This document shows, piece by piece, positions 47,999-55,389 of a DNA stretch of 64,000 nt (position 1 is its first letter; every line of letters starts with the position of its first letter). A program made the translations under genes and the position numbers. The notes under the pieces are model-generated. The model was not told the origin of the DNA. It made no database searches and saw only the letters and a list, made by a program, of their open reading frames with translations. The DNA is from Bittarella massiliensis (ex Durand et al. 2017). Its GTDB lineage: Bacteria > Bacillota > Clostridia > Oscillospirales > Ruminococcaceae. Location of the stretch: positions 248,001 to 312,000 of the forward strand of contig NZ_JABFCL010000002.1 in NCBI RefSeq assembly GCF_017566145.1, given 5' to 3'.

Positions 47999-48208
47999 AT
48001 GGATCTGCTTGAAATAATATGTAGAGCTTATACAGACCTTATTACAGCCGAGCAATTTTATATTGTGGTCGCTTGTAGGCCGATGAAGCCTATTGCTGTG
48101 CCAATTTCAAGCCGATTTTGTGCCAATACAACTTTCTACAACTTTTCTACAACTTTTGCCTCAAACCAGACGGCACAGGAGGACATCCTATGGAATCCAA
48201 AAAGTTAG
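47999..48208 (+). CDS. possible small protein, 69 aa, or non-coding
   Basis: A frame starting at an ATG three bases downstream of the predicted transcription start, hence nearly leaderless, with no ribosome-binding site. It encodes MDLLEIICRAYTDLITAEQFY... and crosses the regulatory repeats of the opposing promoter. The sequence could be a decayed gene fragment or purely regulatory DNA. I keep it at low confidence. Confidence 0.2.
   Translation: MDLLEIICRAYTDLITAEQFYIVVACRPMKPIAVPISSRFCANTTFYNFSTTFASNQTAQEDILWNPKS
48057..48127 (-). promoter_or_regulatory. promoter of the wHTH gene with paired upstream repeats
   Basis: Two perfect ATTGGCACA repeats (minus strand; 48097-48105 and 48119-48127) are 22 bases apart, as at the pilus and conjugation promoters. 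Nine bases downstream lies TTCATC (48082-48087) as -35, with TATAAA or AATATA (48057-48064) as -10. The -35 is weaker than in the other two copies, and the flanking CCTTGAGCC block is absent. Confidence 0.65.
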
Positions 48209-48412
48209 AAAAACCATGTGAGAATGCCACTTTTCAAGCTCTGCAAGGCGTGATGAAACCGGATGAAGAGACCGGAGGGGTGTTCCCCACGATGAAGCCT
48301 TTGGACTAAAATTCCACAATATGTAGCGTCTGATGAAATAGGACGGCACAAGATGTAGTGAAAAGGGCTTACAACTACAACTTTTCTACAACTTTTGCTT
48401 GAAATCAGACGG
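48126..48412. repeat. 11-bp-period direct repeats in two clusters beside the integrase
   Basis: TACAACTTTTC-type units repeat with an 11-base period: three units at about 48127-48157 and two to three at about 48371-48398. The clusters are followed by a similar CAAACCAGACGGC or GAAATCAGACGGC segment, so each forms part of a 37-base direct repeat (48137-48173 and 48376-48412) with only about four mismatches. They may be integrase arm-type sites, an origin with iterons, or both. Confidence 0.65.
48190..48309 (+). CDS. small protein, 39 aa, plus strand
   Basis: An ATG at 48190 lies behind a near-perfect GGAGGACATCCT site. The frame encodes a 39-residue peptide (MESKKLEKPCENATFQALQG...FPTMKPLD) with no membrane segment. 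It lies between the two 37-base direct repeats and downstream of the plus-strand promoter at 47961-47989. The good site supports translation; the function is unknown. Confidence 0.5.
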   Translation: MESKKLEKPCENATFQALQGVMKPDEETGGVFPTMKPLD

Positions 48413-48433
48413 CTTCAGACGGGCCAAAATGAA

Positions 48434-48472
48434 GGGCAAATCCGTGTTTTTTATGCGGATTTGCCCTTTTTT
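48434..48472. terminator. intrinsic terminator between the repeats and the integrase gene
   Basis: GGGCAAATCCG and CGGATTTGCCC form a perfect 11-base stem; TTTTTT follows on the plus strand and a weaker T-rich run on the minus strand. It ends the short plus-strand transcript and probably also the integrase transcript. Confidence 0.85.
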
Positions 48473-48479
48473 GCATTTT

Positions 48480-49709
48480 TCACATTAGCACCAAATTGCC
48501 CTTGATTGCCTCTGCTTTTTCCCTCATGTTTTCTTGCGTAATATGCGTATAAATATCCATAGTTGTGGAAAAATCAGCGTGGCCCATCACTTGCTGGATA
48601 AACTTGATGTCGTTCGTGCTTTCACAGAGCCGCGTGCAGAATGTGTGTCTCATGTTATGTACGCTAAAATGCGGCAGCAGTTCCGGCTCACGATCTTCCA
48701 GTTCAGCCTGATCCATTTCTTCGGCGTTGTAGGCGATGGAGATACGCTGGATGGCCCGGTTGATATTATGGGCACTGAGAAAGTAACCTTCCCGATTCCT
48801 AAAAAGGAAACCGTGATACCCATTCATCACAAGGTCTTCCGGATAGAGGGTGTCCATGACTTCAATCAATGTGCGGAGCTGTTCAGCAACCTGCGGATAC
48901 AGGATCGGGATGGTACGGGTGCCGTTGGTTGTTTTAGGGGTGTTGATGTGAAAACCTGCTTTCCCATCAATCACACGGTAAATCAAATTATGATTGACAG
49001 AGATGGTGTTGTTCTCCAGATCCACATCATTTTTAGTTAAGCCAGTACATTCCGCAACACGCATTCCTGTACCGAGCAGCACGACCATGACAGGCAGCCA
49101 GTGGCTATACATCGGTGACTTTGAAATGAAACGAAGAAAGTTCTTCTGCTGTGTCATAGTCAGCGCGATTCTTTTCTTCGGGGGTGCCCCGGCCCCCTCT
49201 GTTTTGAGAGAGCGATAGACGCCCTTGCTGGGATTTTTTCGGATGTAATCATCATCGACCGCCAATTCCAGCGTGGGATGGATCAGGTTATTGATGCTTT
49301 CCAGAGAATTGATTGCAAAGCCTTTTTTCAAAAGCTTCGTGTAAAAGGTCAGGATGTCGCTCTTTCGGATATTAGGCAGAGGGATGTTAGCAAACGGCTC
49401 GTCCTTCACATAGTTGTTCCAAAGATATTCGTAATTCGCCCGTGTAGAAGCCTTTAACTGAATTTTCGTATCCATGAGGACTTTGAACATATCATTTAGG
49501 GTAATTTTCATAGCCTCCTGGGTACGAATACCGTCATCGCTGTCACGGTTGAGCACTTTTTCTTTGGCTCGCAAACTGGCAAGGTCAAAATCATAGATGT
49601 ACTTTTTCTTTTTGCCCAGTTTATAGACAAACATATAGCTGCCGTCTGAGCGTTGTGTCTCTCCTGGCCGCAGGTTACGGCCTTTGTTGTCTTTTCTAAC
49701 TTTTGGCAT
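48480..49709 (-). CDS. int: tyrosine integrase, Tn916 Int type
   Basis: 409 residues. The N-terminus (MPKVRKDNKGRNLRPGETQRSDGSYMFVYKLGKKKKYIYDFDL) is the arm-binding domain of the Tn916 type. A SAM-like core-binding region (about 75-170) and the catalytic domain follow, with Arg in LGTGMRVAECTGL, HNMRHTFCTRL and the nucleophile Tyr in TMDIYTHIT (about residue 387). It performs site-specific integration and excision. It lies in the middle of the window, flanked by element genes on both sides, so the att site is probably within this intergenic region. GGGAGG precedes the ATG. Confidence 0.93.
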   Translation of the reverse strand: MPKVRKDNKGRNLRPGETQRSDGSYMFVYKLGKKKKYIYDFDLASLRAKEKVLNRDSDDGIRTQEAMKITLNDMFKVLMDTKIQLKASTRANYEYLWNNYVKDEPFANIPLPNIRKSDILTFYTKLLKKGFAINSLESINNLIHPTLELAVDDDYIRKNPSKGVYRSLKTEGAGAPPKKRIALTMTQQKNFLRFISKSPMYSHWLPVMVVLLGTGMRVAECTGLTKNDVDLENNTISVNHNLIYRVIDGKAGFHINTPKTTNGTRTIPILYPQVAEQLRTLIEVMDTLYPEDLVMNGYHGFLFRNREGYFLSAHNINRAIQRISIAYNAEEMDQAELEDREPELLPHFSVHNMRHTFCTRLCESTNDIKFIQQVMGHADFSTTMDIYTHITQENMREKAEAIKGNLVLM

Positions 49710-49766
49710 AGGCTGATACCTCCCGATGTTTTGTGTGTTGCTGCGCCCGGAATGGGCAGGGCGCTG

Positions 49767-49967
49767 TTAGCATGAGATCTCGTACAAGTATTCCTTTACT
49801 CGCTGAACGCTCCAAAGGACACGAGAATTCATGGTGATGCGGGCGTGGGCCAGGTCGCCGATCTGGACGGCCGTGTGCCGCCCGCAGTCGAGCAGTTTGC
49901 AAAGCGATTCTGTATCGACCGCCAAGCACTGATCTGGTGAAAGGTCATTGGGTTTTCTTTTTTCCAT
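49767..49967 (-). CDS. xis: excisionase, Tn916 Xis type
   Basis: 66 residues, basic. The pattern LAVDTESLCKLLDCGRHTAVQIGDLAHARITMNSRVLWSVQRVKEYLYEI is that of small winged-helix excisionases: a helix-turn-helix followed by a beta wing ending in an Arg-Val-Lys-Glu-Tyr helix. Xis binds next to the arm sites and directs Int toward excision. It lies 57 bases upstream of int and is probably cotranscribed with it. AAAGGAGGG precedes the ATG. Confidence 0.85.
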   Translation of the reverse strand: MEKRKPNDLSPDQCLAVDTESLCKLLDCGRHTAVQIGDLAHARITMNSRVLWSVQRVKEYLYEISC

Positions 49968-50363
49968 AATTGCCCTCCTTTATTTGCAATTACATATATC
50001 CCCTACGATTTGTAGGAAAAGGTTTTCAACAAAAACAATGAAGTCACTTAAATTCATCGGGAAGTGTGAAGGCTCTTCCATCGTCCATTTCCTGCGCCGG
50101 GGCTTTCCGCCGCGTATTTTCAGGCTGCCGCTATGCGACATTTAAGTTGTGGGCGCGCACAAACACACTATCCGCATCTCCTGTATAACTCCGATAAAAG
50201 AGGTTATGAGAATTGTCAAGGTACAAAAAGAGCGTGCGGACTGGCTACGAAATCCGGCACCATGTCTGTACACCCTATAAATAGGGCAAGAAGGCTGTTT
50301 TTTCTGCACGGCCTATTTTTTGTAAAAAAATTTTTCTGTTAGACTATATATAGACATTTGTTC
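49968..50363. other. intergenic region between xis and the rightward promoter
   Basis: No gene is supported in these 396 bases. A 24-residue frame after AGAGGTT (50205-50279, MRIVKVQKERADW...) is too short to call. A palindrome CCCTATAAATAGGG (50273-50286) lies about 80 bases ahead of the promoter and could be an operator. A long AT-rich stretch of A and T runs precedes the -35 and may act as an UP element. The xis promoter probably lies near 49985-50040 but was not resolved. Confidence 0.35.
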
Positions 50364-50392
50364 TTGACTAAATCAATATATTGTGTTATCTT
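50364..50392 (+). promoter_or_regulatory. promoter of the rightward operon
   Basis: TTGACT and TATCTT are spaced by exactly 17 bases. The expected start falls at the beginning of the conserved 99-nt leader, the same geometry as at 15392-15420 on the opposite strand. Confidence 0.85.
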
Positions 50393-50396
50393 GTTC

Positions 50397-50495
50397 TTGT
50401 AATTGATTTTTGTGCGTTCCCTATATGGGATACAGATTTTGTATCTGTACGGCAAGGCTCAAAGCCCTGCATTGCACACGCAGTTAAGATTGTAT
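50397..50495 (+). ncRNA. 99-nt conserved leader RNA, rightward copy
   Basis: The second copy of the leader described at 15289-15387. Hairpin 1: TCCC (50418-50421) and GGGA (50427-50430), loop TATAT. Hairpin 2: TACAGAT (50431-50437) and ATCTGTA (50443-50449), loop TTTGT. Hairpin 3: GCAAGGC (50452-50458) and GCCCTGC (50464-50470), loop TCAAA. TGTGC (50411-50415) may pair with GCACA (50474-50478) to close the domain. Stems are conserved and loops vary between copies, direct evidence for selection on RNA structure. Two tandem terminators follow. Confidence 0.78.
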
Positions 50496-50498
50496 TTG

Positions 50499-50550
50499 TG
50501 CCAGTAGTATTGCTGCGCCCATTCGGGCCAGTATATTACTGGCTTTTTTT
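50499..50550 (+). terminator. first leader terminator of the rightward operon
   Basis: TGCCAGTA pairs with TACTGGC(A) around an inner hairpin (GCGCCC and GGGC), followed by TTTTTTT. It lies three bases after the conserved leader and corresponds to the terminator at 15226-15279. Confidence 0.87.
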
Positions 50551-50572
50551 ATTTTTCGGGGTTTCCCCATCA

Positions 50573-50643
50573 GCGAGGATGACATTGGTTCATAGGCAAC
50601 TATGGACAACAGGCGTTTTGCCCTTTGTCATGCTCGCTTTTTT
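50573..50643 (+). terminator. second leader terminator of the rightward operon
   Basis: GCGAGGATGACA (50573-50584) pairs with TGTCATGCTCGC (50626-50637) with one mismatch, with a small internal hairpin, followed by TTTTTT. It is the second terminator in tandem before the first gene. Confidence 0.75.
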
Positions 50644-50706
50644 GTCGCCCAAATGCCGGAAACGGCTTTGAGGATATATCAAACTACAGAAAGGCAGGTA
50701 ACACGC

Positions 50707-50859
50707 ATGAATGTAAAAAAGCGAAGGCAGGAGCCTATGGCAAAAAGGAAATGGCCTTTGGAGGACTGGCAGCATCAGAAGGTGCCCAAATCCAGCCAAG
50801 TCCATAGTCCAATGATTCGAGTACACGCTATTCCCCGCCGAACACGGAGGGGGTGCTAA
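50707..50859 (+). CDS. small basic protein, 50 aa
   Basis: A frame from the ATG at 50707 (AGGCAGG upstream; an internal ATG at 50737 with GGAG is an alternative) to a TAA that lies two bases before the ATG of the exonuclease gene. It encodes a basic peptide beginning MNVKKRRQEPMAKRKWPLEDWQ. Tight coupling to the YqaJ gene supports translation. The function is unknown. Confidence 0.5.
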   Translation: MNVKKRRQEPMAKRKWPLEDWQHQKVPKSSQVHSPMIRVHAIPRRTRRGC

Positions 50860-50861
50860 AG

Positions 50862-51926
50862 ATGCCGGCGAGCAATGTAGCCGCCGAAAAGCGAAGTCAA
50901 CCCCAAATTTTGGTGGAAACGGCGGGCCTGTCCGAAGAGGAATGGCTTGCATACCGCCGGAAAGGGATTGGCGGCAGTGATGTGGCGGCTCTGCTGGGAA
51001 TTTCACCCTGGCGGACGGCAAGAGACCTCTACTTTGACAAGTTGAATATCGTAGCGGTCGAAGATAATGAGGACAACTGGGTTGCTCTGGAAATGGGGCA
51101 CCTGTTGGAGTCGTTGGTGGCGAAGATATTCCAACACCGCACAGGGTACAAGGTCTATCAGATCAAAAAAATGTTCCAGCACCCACAGTATTCGTGGATG
51201 CTGGCCGATGTGGACTATTTTGTGGAATTGCCGGATGGCAGTACCGCAATTCTGGAGATTAAAACGACAAATTATAACGCAAGGGATAACTGGTGGCTAA
51301 ACGGTGAAGAAACCGTTCCCGTCTATTATGAAGCCCAAGGGCGGCACTATATGGCCGTCATGAATGTGGACCGCTGCTTCTTCTGCTGCCTGTATGGCAA
51401 CAACGAGGAAGAAACCATTATTCGTGAAATCCGGCGGGACGAGTCCTATGAGGAGGAGATGATTTTCCTGGAGCAGTATTTCTGGGAAAACCATGTTCTT
51501 ACCAGGACGCCGCCGCCCTATACCGAAGATGGTGATCTGGTGCTTGAAAGCGTGCGCCGGCATACGGGCTCTGCAGATCAGGACGCTCCCGTTGTAACGC
51601 TTGATTTGAGCCTGACAGCCAAATTGATGCGCTATCTCCAGCTTCAGGAGCAGAAGAAACTCACGGAAGCGGGCAGCAAAGAGATTGAGGCGGATATGAA
51701 GCGGCTGAAGGCGGCGCTGGTCGCAGAAATGGGCAAGAGCTGCAAGGCCGTTTGCCAACAGGATGGGGTGAACTATATTGTCACCTACAATCCAGTGAGA
51801 AAGCCCGGCATTGACAAAGACAATCTGATGCGGCTGAAGCTGGACCACCCTGATATTTACGAGCAGTATGTAACCGTTTCAGAATCCCGAAGGTTCAGTG
51901 TGAAAATTGATACCAAGGCGGCATGA
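50862..51926 (+). CDS. YqaJ-family phage-type exonuclease
   Basis: 354 residues from the ATG at 50862. Lambda exonuclease-like PD-(D/E)XK nuclease: GIGGSDVAALLGISPWRTARDLYFDKL near the N-terminus, then an Asp in LADVDYFVELPDGSTAILEIKTT, whose ExK (EIK) and preceding Asp form the metal-binding core. It probably resects double-stranded ends for recombination. The C-terminal helical part may contact a partner annealing protein. It overlaps the helicase gene by four bases. Confidence 0.88.
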   Translation: MPASNVAAEKRSQPQILVETAGLSEEEWLAYRRKGIGGSDVAALLGISPWRTARDLYFDKLNIVAVEDNEDNWVALEMGHLLESLVAKIFQHRTGYKVYQIKKMFQHPQYSWMLADVDYFVELPDGSTAILEIKTTNYNARDNWWLNGEETVPVYYEAQGRHYMAVMNVDRCFFCCLYGNNEEETIIREIRRDESYEEEMIFLEQYFWENHVLTRTPPPYTEDGDLVLESVRRHTGSADQDAPVVTLDLSLTAKLMRYLQLQEQKKLTEAGSKEIEADMKRLKAALVAEMGKSCKAVCQQDGVNYIVTYNPVRKPGIDKDNLMRLKLDHPDIYEQYVTVSESRRFSVKIDTKAA

Positions 51927-54217
51927 GAAAGGAGGAAAATGATTTGATCCATAGAGGAACTTATGATGGGACAATTTACCATAATCCTGCAAATAAGTTC
52001 TGCATCATCAGTGTAAAAACTGCGGACAAGGATGTACCTCAAGAAGCCAGGTCTACCCGCCGGCACAAGGATCATCTGATTCGGTTTGTGGCTACCGGCT
52101 ACGAACTGCCCCGCACAGATGCGGTAGAACTGGAACTGGATGGCGAATGGAAAAAAGGAAAGTATGGGATGCAGCTTCAGGTGGAGCAGTGGCATGAAAT
52201 TGTCCCTCAAACCAAGAGTGGAGTGGAAGGCTATCTGGCCTCTGGCCTTATCAAAGGCATCGGGCCGGCGCTCGCCAAACAGATCGTATCACGCTTCGGC
52301 GTGGAGACACTGGACATTCTGCAAAATCGCCCGGAGCGGCTGCTGGAGATCAAAGGCATCACGGAGAACAAGCTGGAGGCCATCAAGACCTCATATGCAG
52401 AGAGCCGGATGCTGCAAGACCTGATGACGCTGCTCTCCCCGTTCAAGATTACACCGAAAACAGCGCAGAAGATTTATCAGTTTTTCGGCCCGGCCAGCGT
52501 GGACATCTTGAAAAAGAGTCCGTTTGAGCTTTGCCAAATATCCGGTTTTGGCTTTTTAAGGGTGGATGCCATCGTTCAGAAAAACGGAGGCGACCTGCGC
52601 GCCCCTATGCGAATCAAAGGCGCCTTGTTCTGGGCGTTGGAGGATAGCAAGGGGAAAAACGGACATTTGTTTTTGACCAGTGAGGCTTTACAAAAAGAGG
52701 CGCTCCAATTACTCAACGCTAAAATCCCTATTCCTTCGCTTCGGCTCCATGCACAAGAGGTCAGCGATGTCCTCGAAGATATGATCCTGCATGGAGAGGT
52801 CGTATCCGTCAAAGGAGGCATTTATCTTCCTCGTGTATTTGCACAAGAGGATGAAACTGCCCGCCGGATTGCGATGCGTGTGGTGGAGCCTCCCACCCCG
52901 GAGAAGATCGAACAAATTTTGGAGCAGGTCAAACGAGAAATCGGACTGGCCCTGTCCTCAAAACAGGAAGCGGCTGTGTATGCAGCCTATCGTCACAATC
53001 TTTCCATCATCACAGGCTCCCCGGGTACCGGCAAGACAACGGTGCTGAAAACAATTCTGGAGGTTTACCGCCGCCTGCATCCCCAAGGAGAGATCGCCTT
53101 AATGGCGCCGACAGGCAGAGCCAGCCGGCGTATGGCGGAAAGTACCGGGGTTGATAAGGCCAAGACGCTGCACAGCATTTTGGGGCTCGCCAGCGAGGAA
53201 GATGAAATAAAACGCAACAACACCCAAGAGCCGCTTTCGGCCGATTTGATCATTGTGGACGAGTTTTCCATGGTGGATATGTGGCTGGCAAATAAATTTT
53301 TCTCACGCATCAAAGGTGGAGCACGGGTCATTCTTGTCGGAGACCCGGATCAGCTTCCCAGTGTAGGCGCCGGGAATGTGTTCCGTGAACTGATTGACTG
53401 CGGCCTTATCACCGTGACGGTGCTGGATCAGATTTTCCGTCAGTCCAAGGACAGCCTGATTGCCTACAACGCCAAATTCATTAACGAAGGCAACACCAAG
53501 CTGTACTACGGCCAGGATTTCGTTTTCATGGCAAGCAACAATCAGGCGGAAGCCGCTGAACGAATTGTTGCCCGCTACTGCCGGGAGATCGAGGAAAGTG
53601 GGATTGACCGGGTGCAGATTCTGTCGCCTTTCCGCTCGGACGGCGCGGCCTCTGCGGAACAGCTCAACGAAGCGATCCGCGAAGTGGTCAACCCGTTTCG
53701 TTCCGCCGAGGAAGAAATCAAAATCGGCGTCAAGGTATTCAGGGTCAATGACCGGATCATGCAGACCAAAAACACTGCCAAGGTATCCAATGGCGACCTG
53801 GGATTCATCCGCTATATCAAAAATGATGAAGATGGAACTCGCGTTGGACTTGACTTCGGTGTGGGCCGTGAGTTGGAGTACGGCATAGAGGATATGGTCA
53901 ATCTGGACCTCGCCTACGCCACTACGATTCATAAAGCAATGGGAAGCGAGTACGATACGGTCATTATGCCGCTCTTAAAGGCACATACTGTCATGCTCTA
54001 TCGAAATCTGCTCTACACTGGCATCACCCGCGCAAAAAAGCGTGTGGTGCTCATCGGTCAAAAGCAGGTATTGTTCATGGCAATCCATCGCAATGAGATC
54101 GGCAAACGCAACACGCTTTTGGGTGAACGCATCCACCTGTACTATAAGGCGTATGCCCGGCGGGCAGGTATCCCCGTTCCGGCGAACTTGGAAAAAGAAT
54201 TGAAGCACGCAGGCTAA
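51923..54217 (+). CDS. RecD2-type ATP-dependent DNA helicase
   Basis: 764 residues from the ATG at 51923, or 757 from a TTG at 51944, which has a better site (GGAGGAAAATGAT). N-terminal OB-like region, then helix-hairpin-helix units (ASGLIKGIGPALAKQIVSRFG, LEIKGITENKLEAIK), then SF1 helicase motifs: P-loop ITGSPGTGKTT (about residues 361-371), Walker B IIVDEFSMVD and the C-terminal TIHKAMGSEYD and YTGITRAKKRVVL. This is the RecD2/RecD-like family (no RecB/RecC). It would unwind DNA 5' to 3' during element recombination or transfer. Confidence 0.9.
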   Translation: MRKEENDLIHRGTYDGTIYHNPANKFCIISVKTADKDVPQEARSTRRHKDHLIRFVATGYELPRTDAVELELDGEWKKGKYGMQLQVEQWHEIVPQTKSGVEGYLASGLIKGIGPALAKQIVSRFGVETLDILQNRPERLLEIKGITENKLEAIKTSYAESRMLQDLMTLLSPFKITPKTAQKIYQFFGPASVDILKKSPFELCQISGFGFLRVDAIVQKNGGDLRAPMRIKGALFWALEDSKGKNGHLFLTSEALQKEALQLLNAKIPIPSLRLHAQEVSDVLEDMILHGEVVSVKGGIYLPRVFAQEDETARRIAMRVVEPPTPEKIEQILEQVKREIGLALSSKQEAAVYAAYRHNLSIITGSPGTGKTTVLKTILEVYRRLHPQGEIALMAPTGRASRRMAESTGVDKAKTLHSILGLASEEDEIKRNNTQEPLSADLIIVDEFSMVDMWLANKFFSRIKGGARVILVGDPDQLPSVGAGNVFRELIDCGLITVTVLDQIFRQSKDSLIAYNAKFINEGNTKLYYGQDFVFMASNNQAEAAERIVARYCREIEESGIDRVQILSPFRSDGAASAEQLNEAIREVVNPFRSAEEEIKIGVKVFRVNDRIMQTKNTAKVSNGDLGFIRYIKNDEDGTRVGLDFGVGRELEYGIEDMVNLDLAYATTIHKAMGSEYDTVIMPLLKAHTVMLYRNLLYTGITRAKKRVVLIGQKQVLFMAIHRNEIGKRNTLLGERIHLYYKAYARRAGIPVPANLEKELKHAG

Positions 54218-54285
54218 AAATGTGACGCAAGGTGCAGAAAAACGCCCAGCGTCCCCTATTTATTATACAGGAAGGAGTTTAGAAG

Positions 54286-55350
54286 ATGAGTGACAACAAC
54301 AATAATGCAAAAACGATGTACGAGGCCGTTCCTGCCGCTGCGGAACTGAACAAGGTACCGGGGTTCGACCCGCTGAAGTTCCTCCGGCGTGCCGGGGACT
54401 CCATGAAATTGGACTTACCCTATCAGAAACTCTGGTTCCGAATGGCACACCCCAATGGGCGTATGCGTCTGACGGCCATGCGGATCACGGAGCAGATGGC
54501 GATTTTTGAGGCCAAGGTATTTCTGGACCGCAGTGACGCGGAGCCGTTCAGCGTGAGCGTTGCCCAGCAGACCATGCAGGATAGCAGGGACTTTGTGAAG
54601 GCAGCTCAAAATGAGGCGTTGAGCCAGGCCCTTTCGGACGCCGGATTTGGCATCCAGCTTGTGAGCGCCGACACTCATGCCGCTTCCGTACAGAAAGCGG
54701 CGCCTGTGAGTAAAACGCAGCCCTCTGCCATTACTCCGCCTGTGAGCACTGTGTTGCCGCAGGAGCCCTCCAGCGCCTCGCAGAAGGCCGCTGTTCTTTC
54801 CGAGGGTAATTCCATTTCCGGGGGCACACAAACGCCACAGAGGGCATCTGAAAACGCGGAAACAGCAAGAACGAAGATTCAGCCCGCAGAAACTCCAGCC
54901 AAGGGGCAGAGTTTGCCGGTGAGCCCTACTGCAAACACGGATACACTGCCAGCGGGATTCGCACCAACGGAAGAACAGCCGGAAAACAGTAAGGCGGCGG
55001 AGGAATTACCAATTCATCTCCCTGCGGAGGAACTGCCAGTTCAGCGCCCTGCAGAGGATCTGACGGCCACCAAGGAGGCACAGGAGGTCCCGGAAGCCGA
55101 AATCGTGCAAGAGGCCCCTGCATATACCCCGGATATGCCTGTAGAGGATATTCTGAAGGTGATGACGCTGGAACAGGCACAGGAGGTCGTTGTGGACAGC
55201 GGTGTGTGCCGGGGGCTGACTATTGCAGAAGTGGCGAAGAAGCGGCCTGTCAATCTGCGTTTCTATTTGACTCCGGGCAACAAAAGCAAGGACAACATCG
55301 TTCGGGCTGCCGCCCAGCTGGTCCTCAATTCACTTCAGAAGGCCGGTTGA
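54286..55350 (+). CDS. hypothetical protein, possible single-strand annealing partner
   Basis: 354 residues. The N-terminal 110 residues (GFDPLKFLRRAGDSMKLDLPYQKLWFRMAHPNGRMRLTAMRITEQMAIFEAKVFLDRSDAEPF) form a conserved-looking domain. The middle 170 are disordered, Pro/Ala/Glu-rich. The C-terminus (PVEDILKVMTLEQAQEVVVDSGVCRGLTIAEVAKKRPVNLRFYL) is a small helical domain. Encoded between RecD2 and primase genes and near an exonuclease, it could be the annealing protein that pairs with YqaJ. I could not confirm a RecT/Rad52/Sak signature. Confidence 0.6.
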   Translation: MSDNNNNAKTMYEAVPAAAELNKVPGFDPLKFLRRAGDSMKLDLPYQKLWFRMAHPNGRMRLTAMRITEQMAIFEAKVFLDRSDAEPFSVSVAQQTMQDSRDFVKAAQNEALSQALSDAGFGIQLVSADTHAASVQKAAPVSKTQPSAITPPVSTVLPQEPSSASQKAAVLSEGNSISGGTQTPQRASENAETARTKIQPAETPAKGQSLPVSPTANTDTLPAGFAPTEEQPENSKAAEELPIHLPAEELPVQRPAEDLTATKEAQEVPEAEIVQEAPAYTPDMPVEDILKVMTLEQAQEVVVDSGVCRGLTIAEVAKKRPVNLRFYLTPGNKSKDNIVRAAAQLVLNSLQKAG

Positions 55351-55389
55351 TGCGAAGCCCTGGCTCGGGTATGAAGGGAGGAATGACAA

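Noticed and set aside
30237..48480. Relaxase and oriT
   Set aside because: No MobA, MobP, TraI or Rep_trans-type protein with the HUH motif was recognised and no convincing nic region; both probably lie outside the window.
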